Assembly: GCA_002770955.1 (NCBI GenBank)
Contig: PCUH01000113.1
Location: forward strand, 1-16,511
Direction: 5' to 3'
From: Flavobacteriales bacterium CG18_big_fil_WC_8_21_14_2_50_32_9
GTDB lineage: Bacteria; Bacteroidota; Bacteroidia; Flavobacteriales_E; Vicingaceae
Length of the DNA stretch: 16,511 nucleotides
The position numbers and the translations under genes were made by a program. Shown piece by piece: positions 7,793 through 14,579 of the stretch; the stretch's first letter is position 1; each line of letters opens with the position of its first letter. The notes beneath the pieces were generated by a model. That model worked only from the letters and a program-made list of their open reading frames with translations, had not been told where the DNA came from and did no database searches.

Positions 7793-8605
7793 TTATCCAA
7801 ATCTTCCAGTAATATAGTTTTGAGTTTTTTCTTGTTTCGGATTGGTAAATATTGTTTTGGTATCATCATATTCTATCAAATCACCCATGTAAAAAAATGC
7901 TGTTTTATCACTAATTCTTGCAGCTTGTTGCATGTTGTGGGTAACAATTACGATGGTATATTTTTGTTTTAAATCAAATAATAGCTCTTCTATTTTTGCA
8001 GTTGAAATTGGATCTAACGCTGAAGTTGGTTCGTCCATTAATATAATTTTTGGTTCAACTGCTAAAGTCCTGGCTATACATAATCGTTGTTGTTGACCAC
8101 CAGACAAAGCTAATGCAGATTTTTTTAAATCATCCTTTACTTCATCCCACAAGGCAACATCTTTGAGCGATTTTACAACTTGTTCTTCTATGTAGGTTTT
8201 GTCTTTTATACCATGAATTTTTAGACCGTAAGCCACGTTTTCGAAAATTGTTTTTGGAAATGGGTTGGGTTTTTGAAAAACCATACCAACTTCTTTTCTC
8301 AGTTCCTCTACAACAATTTTATTCCAATAAATTTTATTATTATCAATTAAAATTTCACCATCTAAACAAAACTCATCAATATAGTCGTTCATACGATTAA
8401 AACAGCGTAAAAATGTAGATTTGCCACAACCAGAAGGACCAATAAAAGCAGTAACTGAATTTTCTTTTATAGTGAGATTAATACCTTTTAAAGCTTGAAA
8501 ATGTCCATAAAAAACATTTACATCTCTTGCTTCTATAATGGTTTTTTTTTCTTCTATTAATTTTTGAGAACCTGTCATTATTTGTTGTTTTTCTAGTACT
8601 TGCAT
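7793..8605 (-). CDS. pstB: Phosphate ABC transporter ATP-binding protein PstB
   Basis: Starting at 8605 the protein has 270 residues. It carries Walker A GPSGCGKST (56-64), the Q-loop within GMVFQKPNPFP (107-117, the KPNPFP being typical of PstB), signature LSGGQQQRLCIA (167-178), Walker B IILMDEPTSALDP (187-199) and the switch His223. It would power phosphate import by PstCA at the inner membrane. An in-frame ATG at 8659 would make it 18 residues longer but would overlap the end of pstA by 53 bp with no conserved sequence, so I chose the ATG one base after the pstA stop. A further ATG at 8578 is possible, because the first 20 residues are not conserved-looking. It is in the middle of a tightly packed operon. 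Confidence 0.95.
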   Translation of the reverse strand: MQVLEKQQIMTGSQKLIEEKKTIIEARDVNVFYGHFQALKGINLTIKENSVTAFIGPSGCGKSTFLRCFNRMNDYIDEFCLDGEILIDNNKIYWNKIVVEELRKEVGMVFQKPNPFPKTIFENVAYGLKIHGIKDKTYIEEQVVKSLKDVALWDEVKDDLKKSALALSGGQQQRLCIARTLAVEPKIILMDEPTSALDPISTAKIEELLFDLKQKYTIVIVTHNMQQAARISDKTAFFYMGDLIEYDDTKTIFTNPKQEKTQNYITGRFG

Positions 8606-8606
8606 C

Positions 8607-9464
8607 TTACCATTTAATTTTTTTCTGCCATTTGTTTCTATAATAAACCGCCACACCATTCATCATAAAAGTAATTAATAATAAAATAATTATTGCTGCA
8701 GCTGCATTTACTGCAAATTCATGCTGTGGTCTAGATACCCAGTTAAATATTTGTATGGGCATTACGGTAAATTCGTCCATAGGACTTGAAGGAGCAAAAG
8801 GAACATAGGCCAAAGCACCCACAACAATTAAAGGAGCTGTTTCGCCAATTGCACGAGAAATTGCTAAAATAACACCTGTTAAAACTCCACCTATTGATGC
8901 TGGTAAAGTTTGATTCCAAATGGTTTGCCATTTAGAAGCTCCCAAGGCAACCGAAGCATCTTTGATAGAACTTGGAACAGCTTTTAATGCTTCTCTGGTT
9001 GAAACAATAATAATGGGTAATATCAATAATGCAAGTGTAAAACTTCCTGCTAATATACTTCCTCCCATATTAAAAGCACGTACAAAAATTTCTAAGCCTA
9101 ACAGACCGTAAATAATAGAAGGAACTCCAGCTAAGTTGGAAATATTAATTTCTAAAAAATTAGCCCATTTCGATTTTTTACCATATTCTTCCAAGTATAT
9201 TCCTGCTCCAACGCCAATCGGAAAAGCAATGATAGCCGTTAAAAACAAGATCCATACAGTTCCCATTAACGCAGTATAAATACCTGCTTTTTCAGCTTTT
9301 CTAGAAGGTAAACTGGTAATAAAATTCCAATCAATTCGTGTTAAACCTACCTCAGCTATATTAAAAATTAAGATACCTAATATAACCAAACCAAAAAGCG
9401 TACAAATAATACCAAACACTTTAAAAGCGTTGTCGATAAGTTTATTTTTTAGTGCATTAGTCAT
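8607..9464 (-). CDS. pstA: Phosphate ABC transporter permease PstA
   Basis: The 285-residue protein has about six hydrophobic spans and the permease EAA loop near 169-190 (DASVALGASKWQTIWNQTLP), which contacts PstB. The block SRAIGETAPLIVVGA (203-217) is characteristic of PstA. It would form the inner-membrane phosphate channel with PstC. Its ATG overlaps the pstC stop codon by 8 bp, indicating translational coupling. Its stop is one base from the chosen pstB start. Confidence 0.95.
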   Translation of the reverse strand: MTNALKNKLIDNAFKVFGIICTLFGLVILGILIFNIAEVGLTRIDWNFITSLPSRKAEKAGIYTALMGTVWILFLTAIIAFPIGVGAGIYLEEYGKKSKWANFLEINISNLAGVPSIIYGLLGLEIFVRAFNMGGSILAGSFTLALLILPIIIVSTREALKAVPSSIKDASVALGASKWQTIWNQTLPASIGGVLTGVILAISRAIGETAPLIVVGALAYVPFAPSSPMDEFTVMPIQIFNWVSRPQHEFAVNAAAAIIILLLITFMMNGVAVYYRNKWQKKIKW

Positions 9465-10338
9465 ATTTTTCTTGGTATTTTTTCTTTATCCAAAAACTAA
9501 GGGTGTTCAATAAAAAGGTAAAGATGAACAGTGTGATTCCAGCAGCAAAAATTGTTCGATATTCTAATGAACCATGAGGAACATCACCCATACTAACTTG
9601 AACAATATAGGCAGTAATGGTTTCAATTGGAACGGTTGGGTCAAATGTTAATCGAGGTTGCTGACCAGCTGCAATAGCAACAATCATGGTTTCGCCTATG
9701 GCTCTTGAAATGGCTAAAATAACAGAAACAATAATGCCTGATGATGCTGCTGGAACCATCACTTTAAAAGAAGTTTGAAAACGAGTAGCACCCATTCCAA
9801 AAGAGGCTTCTTTTAGTGTTTTAGGCACAGCATACAAAGCATCTTCGCTTAAAGAGGATACAAAAGGAATTATCATTATTCCCATCACAATACCTGCTGA
9901 TAAGGCATTAAAACCTGCTAAATTGGGATAAATGGATTGTAAAAATGGTGTAACCACTGTTAATGCAAAAAAGCCATAAACAACAGTTGGTATAGCGGCT
10001 AAAACCTCTAACATGGGCTTAAAAGATTTTCTAAATCCTTTTGGGGCGTACATATTTAAATAAATAGCAATGGTTAATCCTAAAGGCAACGCAACACCAA
10101 TTGCGATTAATGTTGTGAGAATAGTTCCAGAAACCAAAGGAAGAATACCGAAATGTTTTTGAGAAAATAAAGGAGTCCACTCAAGGTCGGTAAGAAATTC
10201 AATGATGGATACTTCTTTAAAAAAAGCAATAGTTTCATAAAGCAACACCCCAATTATTCCTACGGTAGTTAAAATAGTAATTGAAGTGGCTAGCTTTAAA
10301 AGTGCTTCAATTATATTTTCCTGTGTTCTCGTCCTCAT
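9457..10338 (-). CDS. pstC: Phosphate ABC transporter permease PstC
   Basis: The 293-residue protein has six predicted membrane spans. Its EAA loop, about 175-198, begins LKEASFGMGATRFQTSFKV, and the conserved block SRAIGETMIVAIAAG (211-225) is PstC-specific in combination with the GQQP that follows. It would pair with PstA to carry phosphate across the inner membrane. It lies 97 bp downstream of pstS, the widest gap in the pst run, and that gap contains a strong inverted repeat. It overlaps pstA by 8 bp. Confidence 0.95.
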   Translation of the reverse strand: MRTRTQENIIEALLKLATSITILTTVGIIGVLLYETIAFFKEVSIIEFLTDLEWTPLFSQKHFGILPLVSGTILTTLIAIGVALPLGLTIAIYLNMYAPKGFRKSFKPMLEVLAAIPTVVYGFFALTVVTPFLQSIYPNLAGFNALSAGIVMGIMIIPFVSSLSEDALYAVPKTLKEASFGMGATRFQTSFKVMVPAASSGIIVSVILAISRAIGETMIVAIAAGQQPRLTFDPTVPIETITAYIVQVSMGDVPHGSLEYRTIFAAGITLFIFTFLLNTLSFWIKKKYQEKYD

Positions 10339-10362
10339 TATTACGTCTACTAAAAAGATTGG

Positions 10363-10426
10363 AAGTCCGAAGACGGAAGTATTTTTAACTTCAGTCTTCT
10401 CACTTCGGTCTTTGGTCTTCGGACTT
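10363..10426 (-). repeat. Inverted repeat between pstS and pstC
   Basis: Twelve-base arms AAGTCCGAAGAC (10363-10374) and GTCTTCGGACTT (10415-10426) enclose 40 nt that hold a second small hairpin (GAAGT/ACTTC) and several CTTCGGTCTT-like copies. In the transcript it would form a stable stem just after the pstS stop. Such stems after binding-protein genes often protect the upstream message and keep the binding protein in excess of the permeases. That role here is an inference. No strong U-tract follows, so it is not a typical terminator. Confidence 0.6.
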
Positions 10427-10435
10427 TGTTATTAA

Positions 10436-11407
10436 CTATTTCTTTGACACAAATTTTTTAAATTTTTCTACTTGTTTTGCAAGCATTTCGCTTGGAATTG
10501 GCACATATCCCACTTCTTTTGAAATGGAAGGCACAATTTCCAAATAAAAGTTAACAAAAGAAATTACTTCTTCTTTTTGGGCGGCTTTGTTACTTACATA
10601 AATAAATATTGGTCGAGATAATGGTTGGTATGTACCGTTTGCAACTGTTTCTTGTGTAGGAAGAACAACACCTTCTCCGCCATCAACACCAACTAATTTT
10701 AATTTATCTGCATTTTCTTCGTAATAGGCTAAACCAAAAAAGGCTAAACCTAATTTATCGGTCGAAACTCCTTGTACCAATACATTGTCATCTTCACTAG
10801 CAGTATAATCACCTCTGCTAGCTCCTTCTTCACCATTAATTACTTGTGTAAAATAATCGTAAGTTCCAGAAGCTACGCCAGGACCGAATAAATGAATTTC
10901 TTCGTTAGGCCATTCTTTTCTGATTTGATTCCACTTCATAATTACACCTTGTGCAGCAGGTTCCCATATTTTTTTTAGTTCTTCAACGGTTAAGTGGTCA
11001 ACCCATGTATTTTCTTTGTTAACCAATACCGCTAAACCATCGTAAGCCACCTCTAATTCTACATAACTAATTCCGTTTTCTTCACATGCTGTTTTTTCTT
11101 TGTCTTTAATTGGTCTTGATGCATCGCTGATTTCGGTTTCTCCTCTCGAGAATTTTTTAAATCCACCACCGGTTCCAGAAACTCCAACAGTAATATTTAC
11201 CCTTGGTTGTTCTGCTCTAAATTCTTCTGCTACCGCTTCGGTTATTGGATAAACCGTACTTGAACCATCTATTTTAATGTCGCCTGTTAATGCTGTTGCG
11301 TCAGTAGTTGTTTCGTTTTTTTCCGTATTTTCTCCACAAGAAGCTAGTCCTAAAACTACTATTGCTCCTAAAATTAGCGTTAAAATGGTGTTTGTTTTTC
11401 TTTTCAT
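10436..11407 (-). CDS. pstS: Phosphate-binding lipoprotein PstS
   Basis: From the ATG at 11407 the protein has 323 residues with a lipoprotein signal: positive start MKRKTN, hydrophobic core, and lipobox LASC with Cys24. Phosphate-binding blocks typical of PstS are DGSSTVYPIT (47-56), SGTGGGFKKFSRGETEISDASRPI (about 77-100) and GVASGTYDYF (176-185). It would be anchored on the periplasmic face of the inner membrane and deliver phosphate to PstCA. An ATG nine codons upstream (11434) would place hydrophilic residues before the signal peptide and would overlap the predicted -7 element, so it was rejected. It is the first pst gene, about 150 bp downstream of the porin stop, with its own promoter candidate and a degenerate Pho-box-like repeat. 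Confidence 0.95.
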   Translation of the reverse strand: MKRKTNTILTLILGAIVVLGLASCGENTEKNETTTDATALTGDIKIDGSSTVYPITEAVAEEFRAEQPRVNITVGVSGTGGGFKKFSRGETEISDASRPIKDKEKTACEENGISYVELEVAYDGLAVLVNKENTWVDHLTVEELKKIWEPAAQGVIMKWNQIRKEWPNEEIHLFGPGVASGTYDYFTQVINGEEGASRGDYTASEDDNVLVQGVSTDKLGLAFFGLAYYEENADKLKLVGVDGGEGVVLPTQETVANGTYQPLSRPIFIYVSNKAAQKEEVISFVNFYLEIVPSISKEVGYVPIPSEMLAKQVEKFKKFVSKK

Positions 11408-11431
11408 TTTTAATTGAATATAATTTTTGTA

Positions 11432-11439
11432 CAAAACTA
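11432..11439 (-). promoter_or_regulatory. Candidate -7 element of the pst operon promoter
   Basis: The minus strand reads TAGTTTTG, a full match to the Bacteroidota TAnnTTTG element. It would give a leader of roughly 18-20 nt before the ATG at 11407. No convincing -33 TTG sits at the expected distance, which would suit an activator-dependent promoter. Confidence 0.55.
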
Positions 11440-11481
11440 GTTTTTATCTAAAGCAATCCTGTTAAAGCGTTATTATTTATA

Positions 11482-11498
11482 CATTAATTAATTGTTAA
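11482..11498 (-). promoter_or_regulatory. Degenerate Pho-box-like repeat upstream of pstS
   Basis: The minus strand reads TTAACA-ATTAA-TTAATG: one perfect half-site and a second with two mismatches at the same 11-bp period. It ends 42 bp before the TAGTTTTG element, the same distance as at the porin promoter. Alone it would be weak in such AT-rich DNA; the shared spacing raises confidence. Confidence 0.45.
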
Positions 11499-11559
11499 CA
11501 TTTTTAGAATTTATTAGACTATTTTAAAGTTGATTTAAGGCTTAATAGATAAAATATTT

Positions 11560-12771
11560 TTAAAAATGAAGATCAATTTGTATTCTGCTCATTAATCCTC
11601 CTGTTGTGAAATTATTTGAAGTAGCATAACTTACGTCAGATTGTACTTTCAACTTATGTCCAGAAAAATATTTTGAAACTCCAAGTGTATATTGACTTGT
11701 TACATCTTTTCCAGTAATTTCTTTTATATAATCAATTTGCGTAAACCTCCCTGACACTTCCCAATTTGACTTAAATAAATAACCCATTTGCAAGTTTATT
11801 CCTTTGCCTACATTTACTATGTCATTTGTAGGTGTTTCATCACTATTTATTGCTTTAGGATTATCAGCTTCTCGTTGAGCATATTCTGCCATTAATGAAA
11901 ATCCTTTATATTTTAGCATGGCATCAATAAAAAAAGTATGAATATCTGTTTCATACATCCCAATATCATTAATCATATAGCTTCCTAAATTACTTTTTGT
12001 CTTAACAGCGTTATCGTTCATATCATAAGCTCCAGCAACAGATAATTTTACTTTTTCTTCTCTCGCTATATCGCCCCCTATATAATCGCCTTTTTTAGAA
12101 AATCCTCCAAAAGGTAAAAACTCAACTCTATAGGTATATTGATAACCACCAAGATTCCCAGAGGTAATATTTCTTCCTTCTCCCTGAGAAAAAGCAACTA
12201 TTTCCCTAACTAAAAATGTACTCCCTATTTTAAAGTGATGTCTCAGTTGAACGCCCATGTCTCTATCTATATTGAAAGCACTATTTAATATAGATCTATC
12301 AACAAATTGCAAATCTCCTGACGAAATTACTCGCTCTCTATTTCCTGGTAATTTGGTTTGACCCATCCATAAAACAAAATTTTTATAAAAATTCCATTTC
12401 AATAATGCATCAAATATATATCTTGGAGAATTGCTGGTATATTGATTTGCTCCTGACATGTCTCTATTACTCAAGCCTAGCTCTAACTTATATTCTAATT
12501 TTGGACTGTAAGCAAATCCACTAAATTTCAACCTAGCTCTTCTGATTAAGAAATTAGAACTACCATTCGTAAAACTTCCTTTATCATCCACATCCCACTC
12601 ACCTATATACAACGATTGAAATCTTGCTCCTACTTTCATGCTCCATGAACTATCGGCAGCTATAACATTATATATTCCTTTGCCAAACTTACCATTTGTT
12701 ACTTCTTGAGAAAAACCCATTACACTTAAAAAAAAGGCTGCAATAAAAGTTAATATTAAGTTAAAATTCAT
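11560..12771 (-). CDS. OprO/OprP-like phosphate-selective porin
   Basis: The 403-residue protein has a signal peptide (about 1-22, ending GFSQ) and alternating beta-strand sequence throughout, and ends in LHF, the terminal aromatic residue expected of an outer-membrane barrel. Blocks FLIRRARLKFSGFAYSPKLEYKLELGL (about 74-100), FVLWMGQTKLPGNRERVISSG and DRDMGVQLRHHF are typical of the Porin_O_P family, whose models are the phosphate and polyphosphate channels OprP and OprO of Pseudomonas. Its likely job is to pass phosphate or other anions through the outer membrane. It lies directly upstream of pstS on the same strand and has a perfect Pho-box-like repeat, so phosphate is the most probable substrate. 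Confidence 0.88.
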   Translation of the reverse strand: MNFNLILTFIAAFFLSVMGFSQEVTNGKFGKGIYNVIAADSSWSMKVGARFQSLYIGEWDVDDKGSFTNGSSNFLIRRARLKFSGFAYSPKLEYKLELGLSNRDMSGANQYTSNSPRYIFDALLKWNFYKNFVLWMGQTKLPGNRERVISSGDLQFVDRSILNSAFNIDRDMGVQLRHHFKIGSTFLVREIVAFSQGEGRNITSGNLGGYQYTYRVEFLPFGGFSKKGDYIGGDIAREEKVKLSVAGAYDMNDNAVKTKSNLGSYMINDIGMYETDIHTFFIDAMLKYKGFSLMAEYAQREADNPKAINSDETPTNDIVNVGKGINLQMGYLFKSNWEVSGRFTQIDYIKEITGKDVTSQYTLGVSKYFSGHKLKVQSDVSYATSNNFTTGGLMSRIQIDLHF

Positions 12772-12826
12772 ATTACTAGTTTAATTATTTGTTAAAATTA
12801 ATTGATTGAAAATGTAATAATTTAGG

Positions 12827-12834
12827 CAAATGTA
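12827..12834 (-). promoter_or_regulatory. Candidate -7 element of the porin promoter
   Basis: The minus strand reads TACATTTG, an exact TAnnTTTG. It would start the message roughly 50 nt before the porin ATG. The Pho-box-like repeat ends 42 bp upstream. Confidence 0.55.
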
Positions 12835-12876
12835 GGGGAACAAACAATCCAATAAGTTAATCTAAAAACAATTTAA

Positions 12877-12893
12877 TGTTAAGCTAATGTTAA
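12877..12893 (-). promoter_or_regulatory. Pho-box-like direct repeat upstream of the porin gene
   Basis: The minus strand reads TTAACATTAGCTTAACA, a perfect TTAACA-N5-TTAACA repeat. Together with the next bases it is an 11-bp tandem duplication of TTAACATTA plus two bases. The same module lies upstream of the aquaporin-like gene, where even the spacer (TTA plus two bases) is similar. Confidence 0.65.
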
Positions 12894-12923
12894 GAATTAT
12901 AAAATAAATATTGAGTAGAAACT

Positions 12924-13070
12924 AATACCGATTGGGTAAATAATATAGTCCAAAATCGGTTACACCTTATTTGGGCTATTTATTTGATTCCATCGGCATT
13001 AACTCCCGAAAGCTTTCGGGATAAAATTATAAAACAGTTTGGACTGTTTTATAATTACAATTGGTATAAC
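12924..13070. repeat. MITE-like palindromic element
   Basis: This non-coding block has imperfect inverted ends, AATACCGATTG on the left and CAATTGGTATAA on the right. Inside are an ACCGATT/AATCGGT pair (12927-12933 and 12954-12960), the perfect 16-bp palindrome CCCGAAAGCTTTCGGG (13005-13020) and a hairpin with two perfect 14-base arms (13025-13038 and 13043-13056) around TTGG. It abuts copy B of the dispersed repeat. No coding frame is present. It may be a miniature transposable element or the outer half of a larger composite. Confidence 0.55.
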
Positions 13071-13246
13071 CCAGAAAATTAACTTCGTTGAACGTGCAAG
13101 CTCGGTTCACAAATTTTATACGATATAAGTAATACCCAAATATGGGTATTACTACTCCGATAATTATCGGAAGGGATTAACCGCTTTGCTTTCCACAGCT
13201 CTTCGCACATTCATACAATTCGCTTCGCTATTGCATGAATAAAGCG
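13067..13246. repeat. Dispersed intergenic repeat, copy B (about 180 bp)
   Basis: This copy aligns with 2456-2661 in the same orientation but lacks that copy's 26-bp insertion. Without the insertion it forms a clean hairpin: arms GTAATACCCA (13129-13138) and TGGGTATTAC (13143-13152) around AATA. The palindrome CCGATAATTATCGG (13157-13170) and the 3' portion beginning CTTCGCACATTCATACAATT are shared with copy A. It lies in the 560-bp gene-free stretch between the porin promoter and the tRNA-Cys terminator. Confidence 0.85.
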
Positions 13247-13290
13247 TGATAACAAGTTTTAGAAAATGAGTTGAGGTTAAAAAAAGAAAT

Positions 13291-13327
13291 AAAAAAAACC
13301 TCAAATCAAAAGATTCAAGGTTTTTTT
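13291..13327 (-). terminator. Rho-independent terminator of tRNA-Cys
   Basis: On the minus strand the arms CCTTGAATC and GATTTGAGG pair over nine bases (two G-U pairs) around a TTTT loop, and a run of eight T follows. It lies a few bases past the 3' end of the tRNA gene and points the same way. Confidence 0.8.
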
Positions 13328-13331
13328 GTTG

Positions 13332-13402
13332 AGGTCCCGAGCGGATTCGAACCGCTGTGGGAGCTTTTGCAGAGCTCTGCCTAGCCGCTCGGCCACAGGA
13401 CC
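13332..13402 (-). tRNA. tRNA-Cys (anticodon GCA)
   Basis: The minus strand folds as a tRNA of 71 nt. Acceptor GGTCCTG pairs with CGGGACC, and the D arm is within GCCGAGCGGCTAGGC. The anticodon stem GAGCT/AGCTC encloses the loop CTGCAAA with anticodon GCA, and the T arm is AGCGG-TTCGAAT-CCGCT. The discriminator base is U, as expected for cysteine tRNAs. CCA is not encoded. It has its own promoter element and terminator, so it is a single-gene unit. Confidence 0.96.
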
Positions 13403-13418
13403 ATTATTTAATGGTCTG

Positions 13419-13426
13419 CAAATTTA
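13419..13426 (-). promoter_or_regulatory. Candidate -7 element of the tRNA-Cys promoter
   Basis: The minus strand reads TAAATTTG, an exact TAnnTTTG, about 17 bases before the 5' end of the tRNA. The identical octamer serves paaA on the other strand. Confidence 0.55.
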
Positions 13427-13469
13427 CTATAATTTTTTTAATTAGCGTAAAATTTATTGCCTACAAAAT

Positions 13470-13490
13470 AATAATCCGTTAAAGATTATT
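13470..13490. promoter_or_regulatory. Possible operator palindrome in the tRNA-Cys/paaA intergenic region
   Basis: Seven-base arms AATAATC and GATTATT surround CGTTAAA, about 40 bp upstream of the paaA -7 element. The position would suit a regulator of the paa genes, but AT-rich palindromes of this size arise easily and no regulator gene is in the window. Confidence 0.2.
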
Positions 13491-13530
13491 AGTGTCTTAG
13501 AAAAATCAATTCTATTAATTTTTTATTTCT

Positions 13531-13538
13531 TAAATTTG
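13531..13538 (+). promoter_or_regulatory. Candidate -7 element of the paaABCD promoter
   Basis: TAAATTTG fits TAnnTTTG exactly and would start the message about 20 nt before the ATG at 13566. It also argues against a TTG start at 13536, which lies inside this element. Confidence 0.55.
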
Positions 13539-13565
13539 GACATCAAAAATTTAACTACAATTCTT

Positions 13566-14507
13566 ATGGAAGATGCAAAAAAATTAAAAGAATTTCAAGC
13601 AAAAATAGATGCTGAAATTAAGATAGAGCCTAAAGATTGGATGCCCGAAGATTATCGTAAACATTTGCAACGACAAATTTCTCAACATGCTCACTCAGAA
13701 GTTATTGGTATGCAACCAGAAGGCAATTGGATTTCTAGAGCTCCAAGTTTAAGAGCAAAAGTAGTTTTATTAGCTAAAATTCAGGATGAAGCTGGTCATG
13801 GGCAATATCTGTATTCAGCTGCAGAAACTTTAGGTAAAAGCAGAGATGAATACATTGAAGAACTACAAACGGAAAAAGCAAAATATTCGAGCATTTTTAA
13901 TTACCCAACGCTTACATGGGCAGATATGGGTGCTGTAGGTTGGTTAGTGGATGGTGCTGCGATTGTAAATCAAGTTTCGTTGCAACGTACTTCTTATGGT
14001 CCTTATGCCAGAGCAATGGTAAGAATTTGTAAAGAAGAAAGTTTTCACCAACGCCAAGGGTATGAAATTATTGCACACATGGCTCAAGGAACTCCTGAGC
14101 AAAAAGCAATGGCTCAAGATGCACTTAATCGTTTTTGGTGGCCTTCTATTATGATGTTTGGTCCTCACGATTCTGATTCTCCAAATACAGGAAACGCTAC
14201 AAAATGGAAAATAAAAAGGGAAACCAACGATGAATTGCGTCAGAAATTTATTGATAAAACAGTAGGGCAAGCAGAAATTATTGGATTAACCATTCCTGAT
14301 CCGGATTTGAAATGGAATGAAGCTAGAGGACATTATGATTTTGGTAAAATGGATTGGGATGAATTCTGGAATGTGGTAAAAGGAAATGGCCCATGCAACA
14401 AACAGCGTTTAGACCACCACAAAAAAGCACATGCCGAAGGTAAATGGGTGCGTGAAGCAGCTTTAACGTATGCTCATAAAGAAAAACAAAAGCAGTTGGT
14501 GGCGTAA
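13566..14507 (+). CDS. paaA: Phenylacetyl-CoA epoxidase catalytic subunit PaaA
   Basis: The 313-residue protein is a ferritin-like diiron oxygenase subunit. Iron-ligand motifs are visible as HAHSE (41-45, Glu45), DEAGH (74-78, E75xxH78) and KEESFH (156-161, E158xxH161). QPEGNWI (50-56), WWPSIMMFGPHDSDS and the C-terminal LDHHKKAHAEGKWVREAA are also typical of PaaA. With PaaC, and electrons from a PaaE-type reductase, it converts phenylacetyl-CoA to the ring-1,2-epoxide in the aerobic phenylacetate pathway in the cytoplasm. The ATG at 13566 is preferred to the in-frame TTG at 13536, which would add ten residues and lies in the promoter. It is the first gene of a plus-strand operon. Confidence 0.96.
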   Translation: MEDAKKLKEFQAKIDAEIKIEPKDWMPEDYRKHLQRQISQHAHSEVIGMQPEGNWISRAPSLRAKVVLLAKIQDEAGHGQYLYSAAETLGKSRDEYIEELQTEKAKYSSIFNYPTLTWADMGAVGWLVDGAAIVNQVSLQRTSYGPYARAMVRICKEESFHQRQGYEIIAHMAQGTPEQKAMAQDALNRFWWPSIMMFGPHDSDSPNTGNATKWKIKRETNDELRQKFIDKTVGQAEIIGLTIPDPDLKWNEARGHYDFGKMDWDEFWNVVKGNGPCNKQRLDHHKKAHAEGKWVREAALTYAHKEKQKQLVA

Positions 14508-14579
14508 AGCCCACCTCAATCCGTTAACTGACGGAAGGGAGTTATTTAAGAATTATATATATTAGAAAAATAAAGATTT
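14508..14579 (+). repeat. Palindromic element in the paaA-paaB gap
   Basis: The gap contains the stem CCGTTA/TGACGG (14521-14534) followed by AAGGGAG, a diverged form of the element in front of paaC. The rest of the gap is AT-rich with no other signal seen. Confidence 0.4.

Noticed and set aside
2456..13246. Dispersed repeats considered as a CRISPR array or as attachment sites of an integrated element.
   Set aside because: Only two copies lie 10.6 kb apart, with no regular spacers and no cas genes. No integrase or phage gene lies between them, and the genes between are ordinary housekeeping phosphate genes.
13332..13402. tRNA-Cys considered as an integration site.
   Set aside because: No integrase gene and no duplicated tRNA 3' end are visible in the window.
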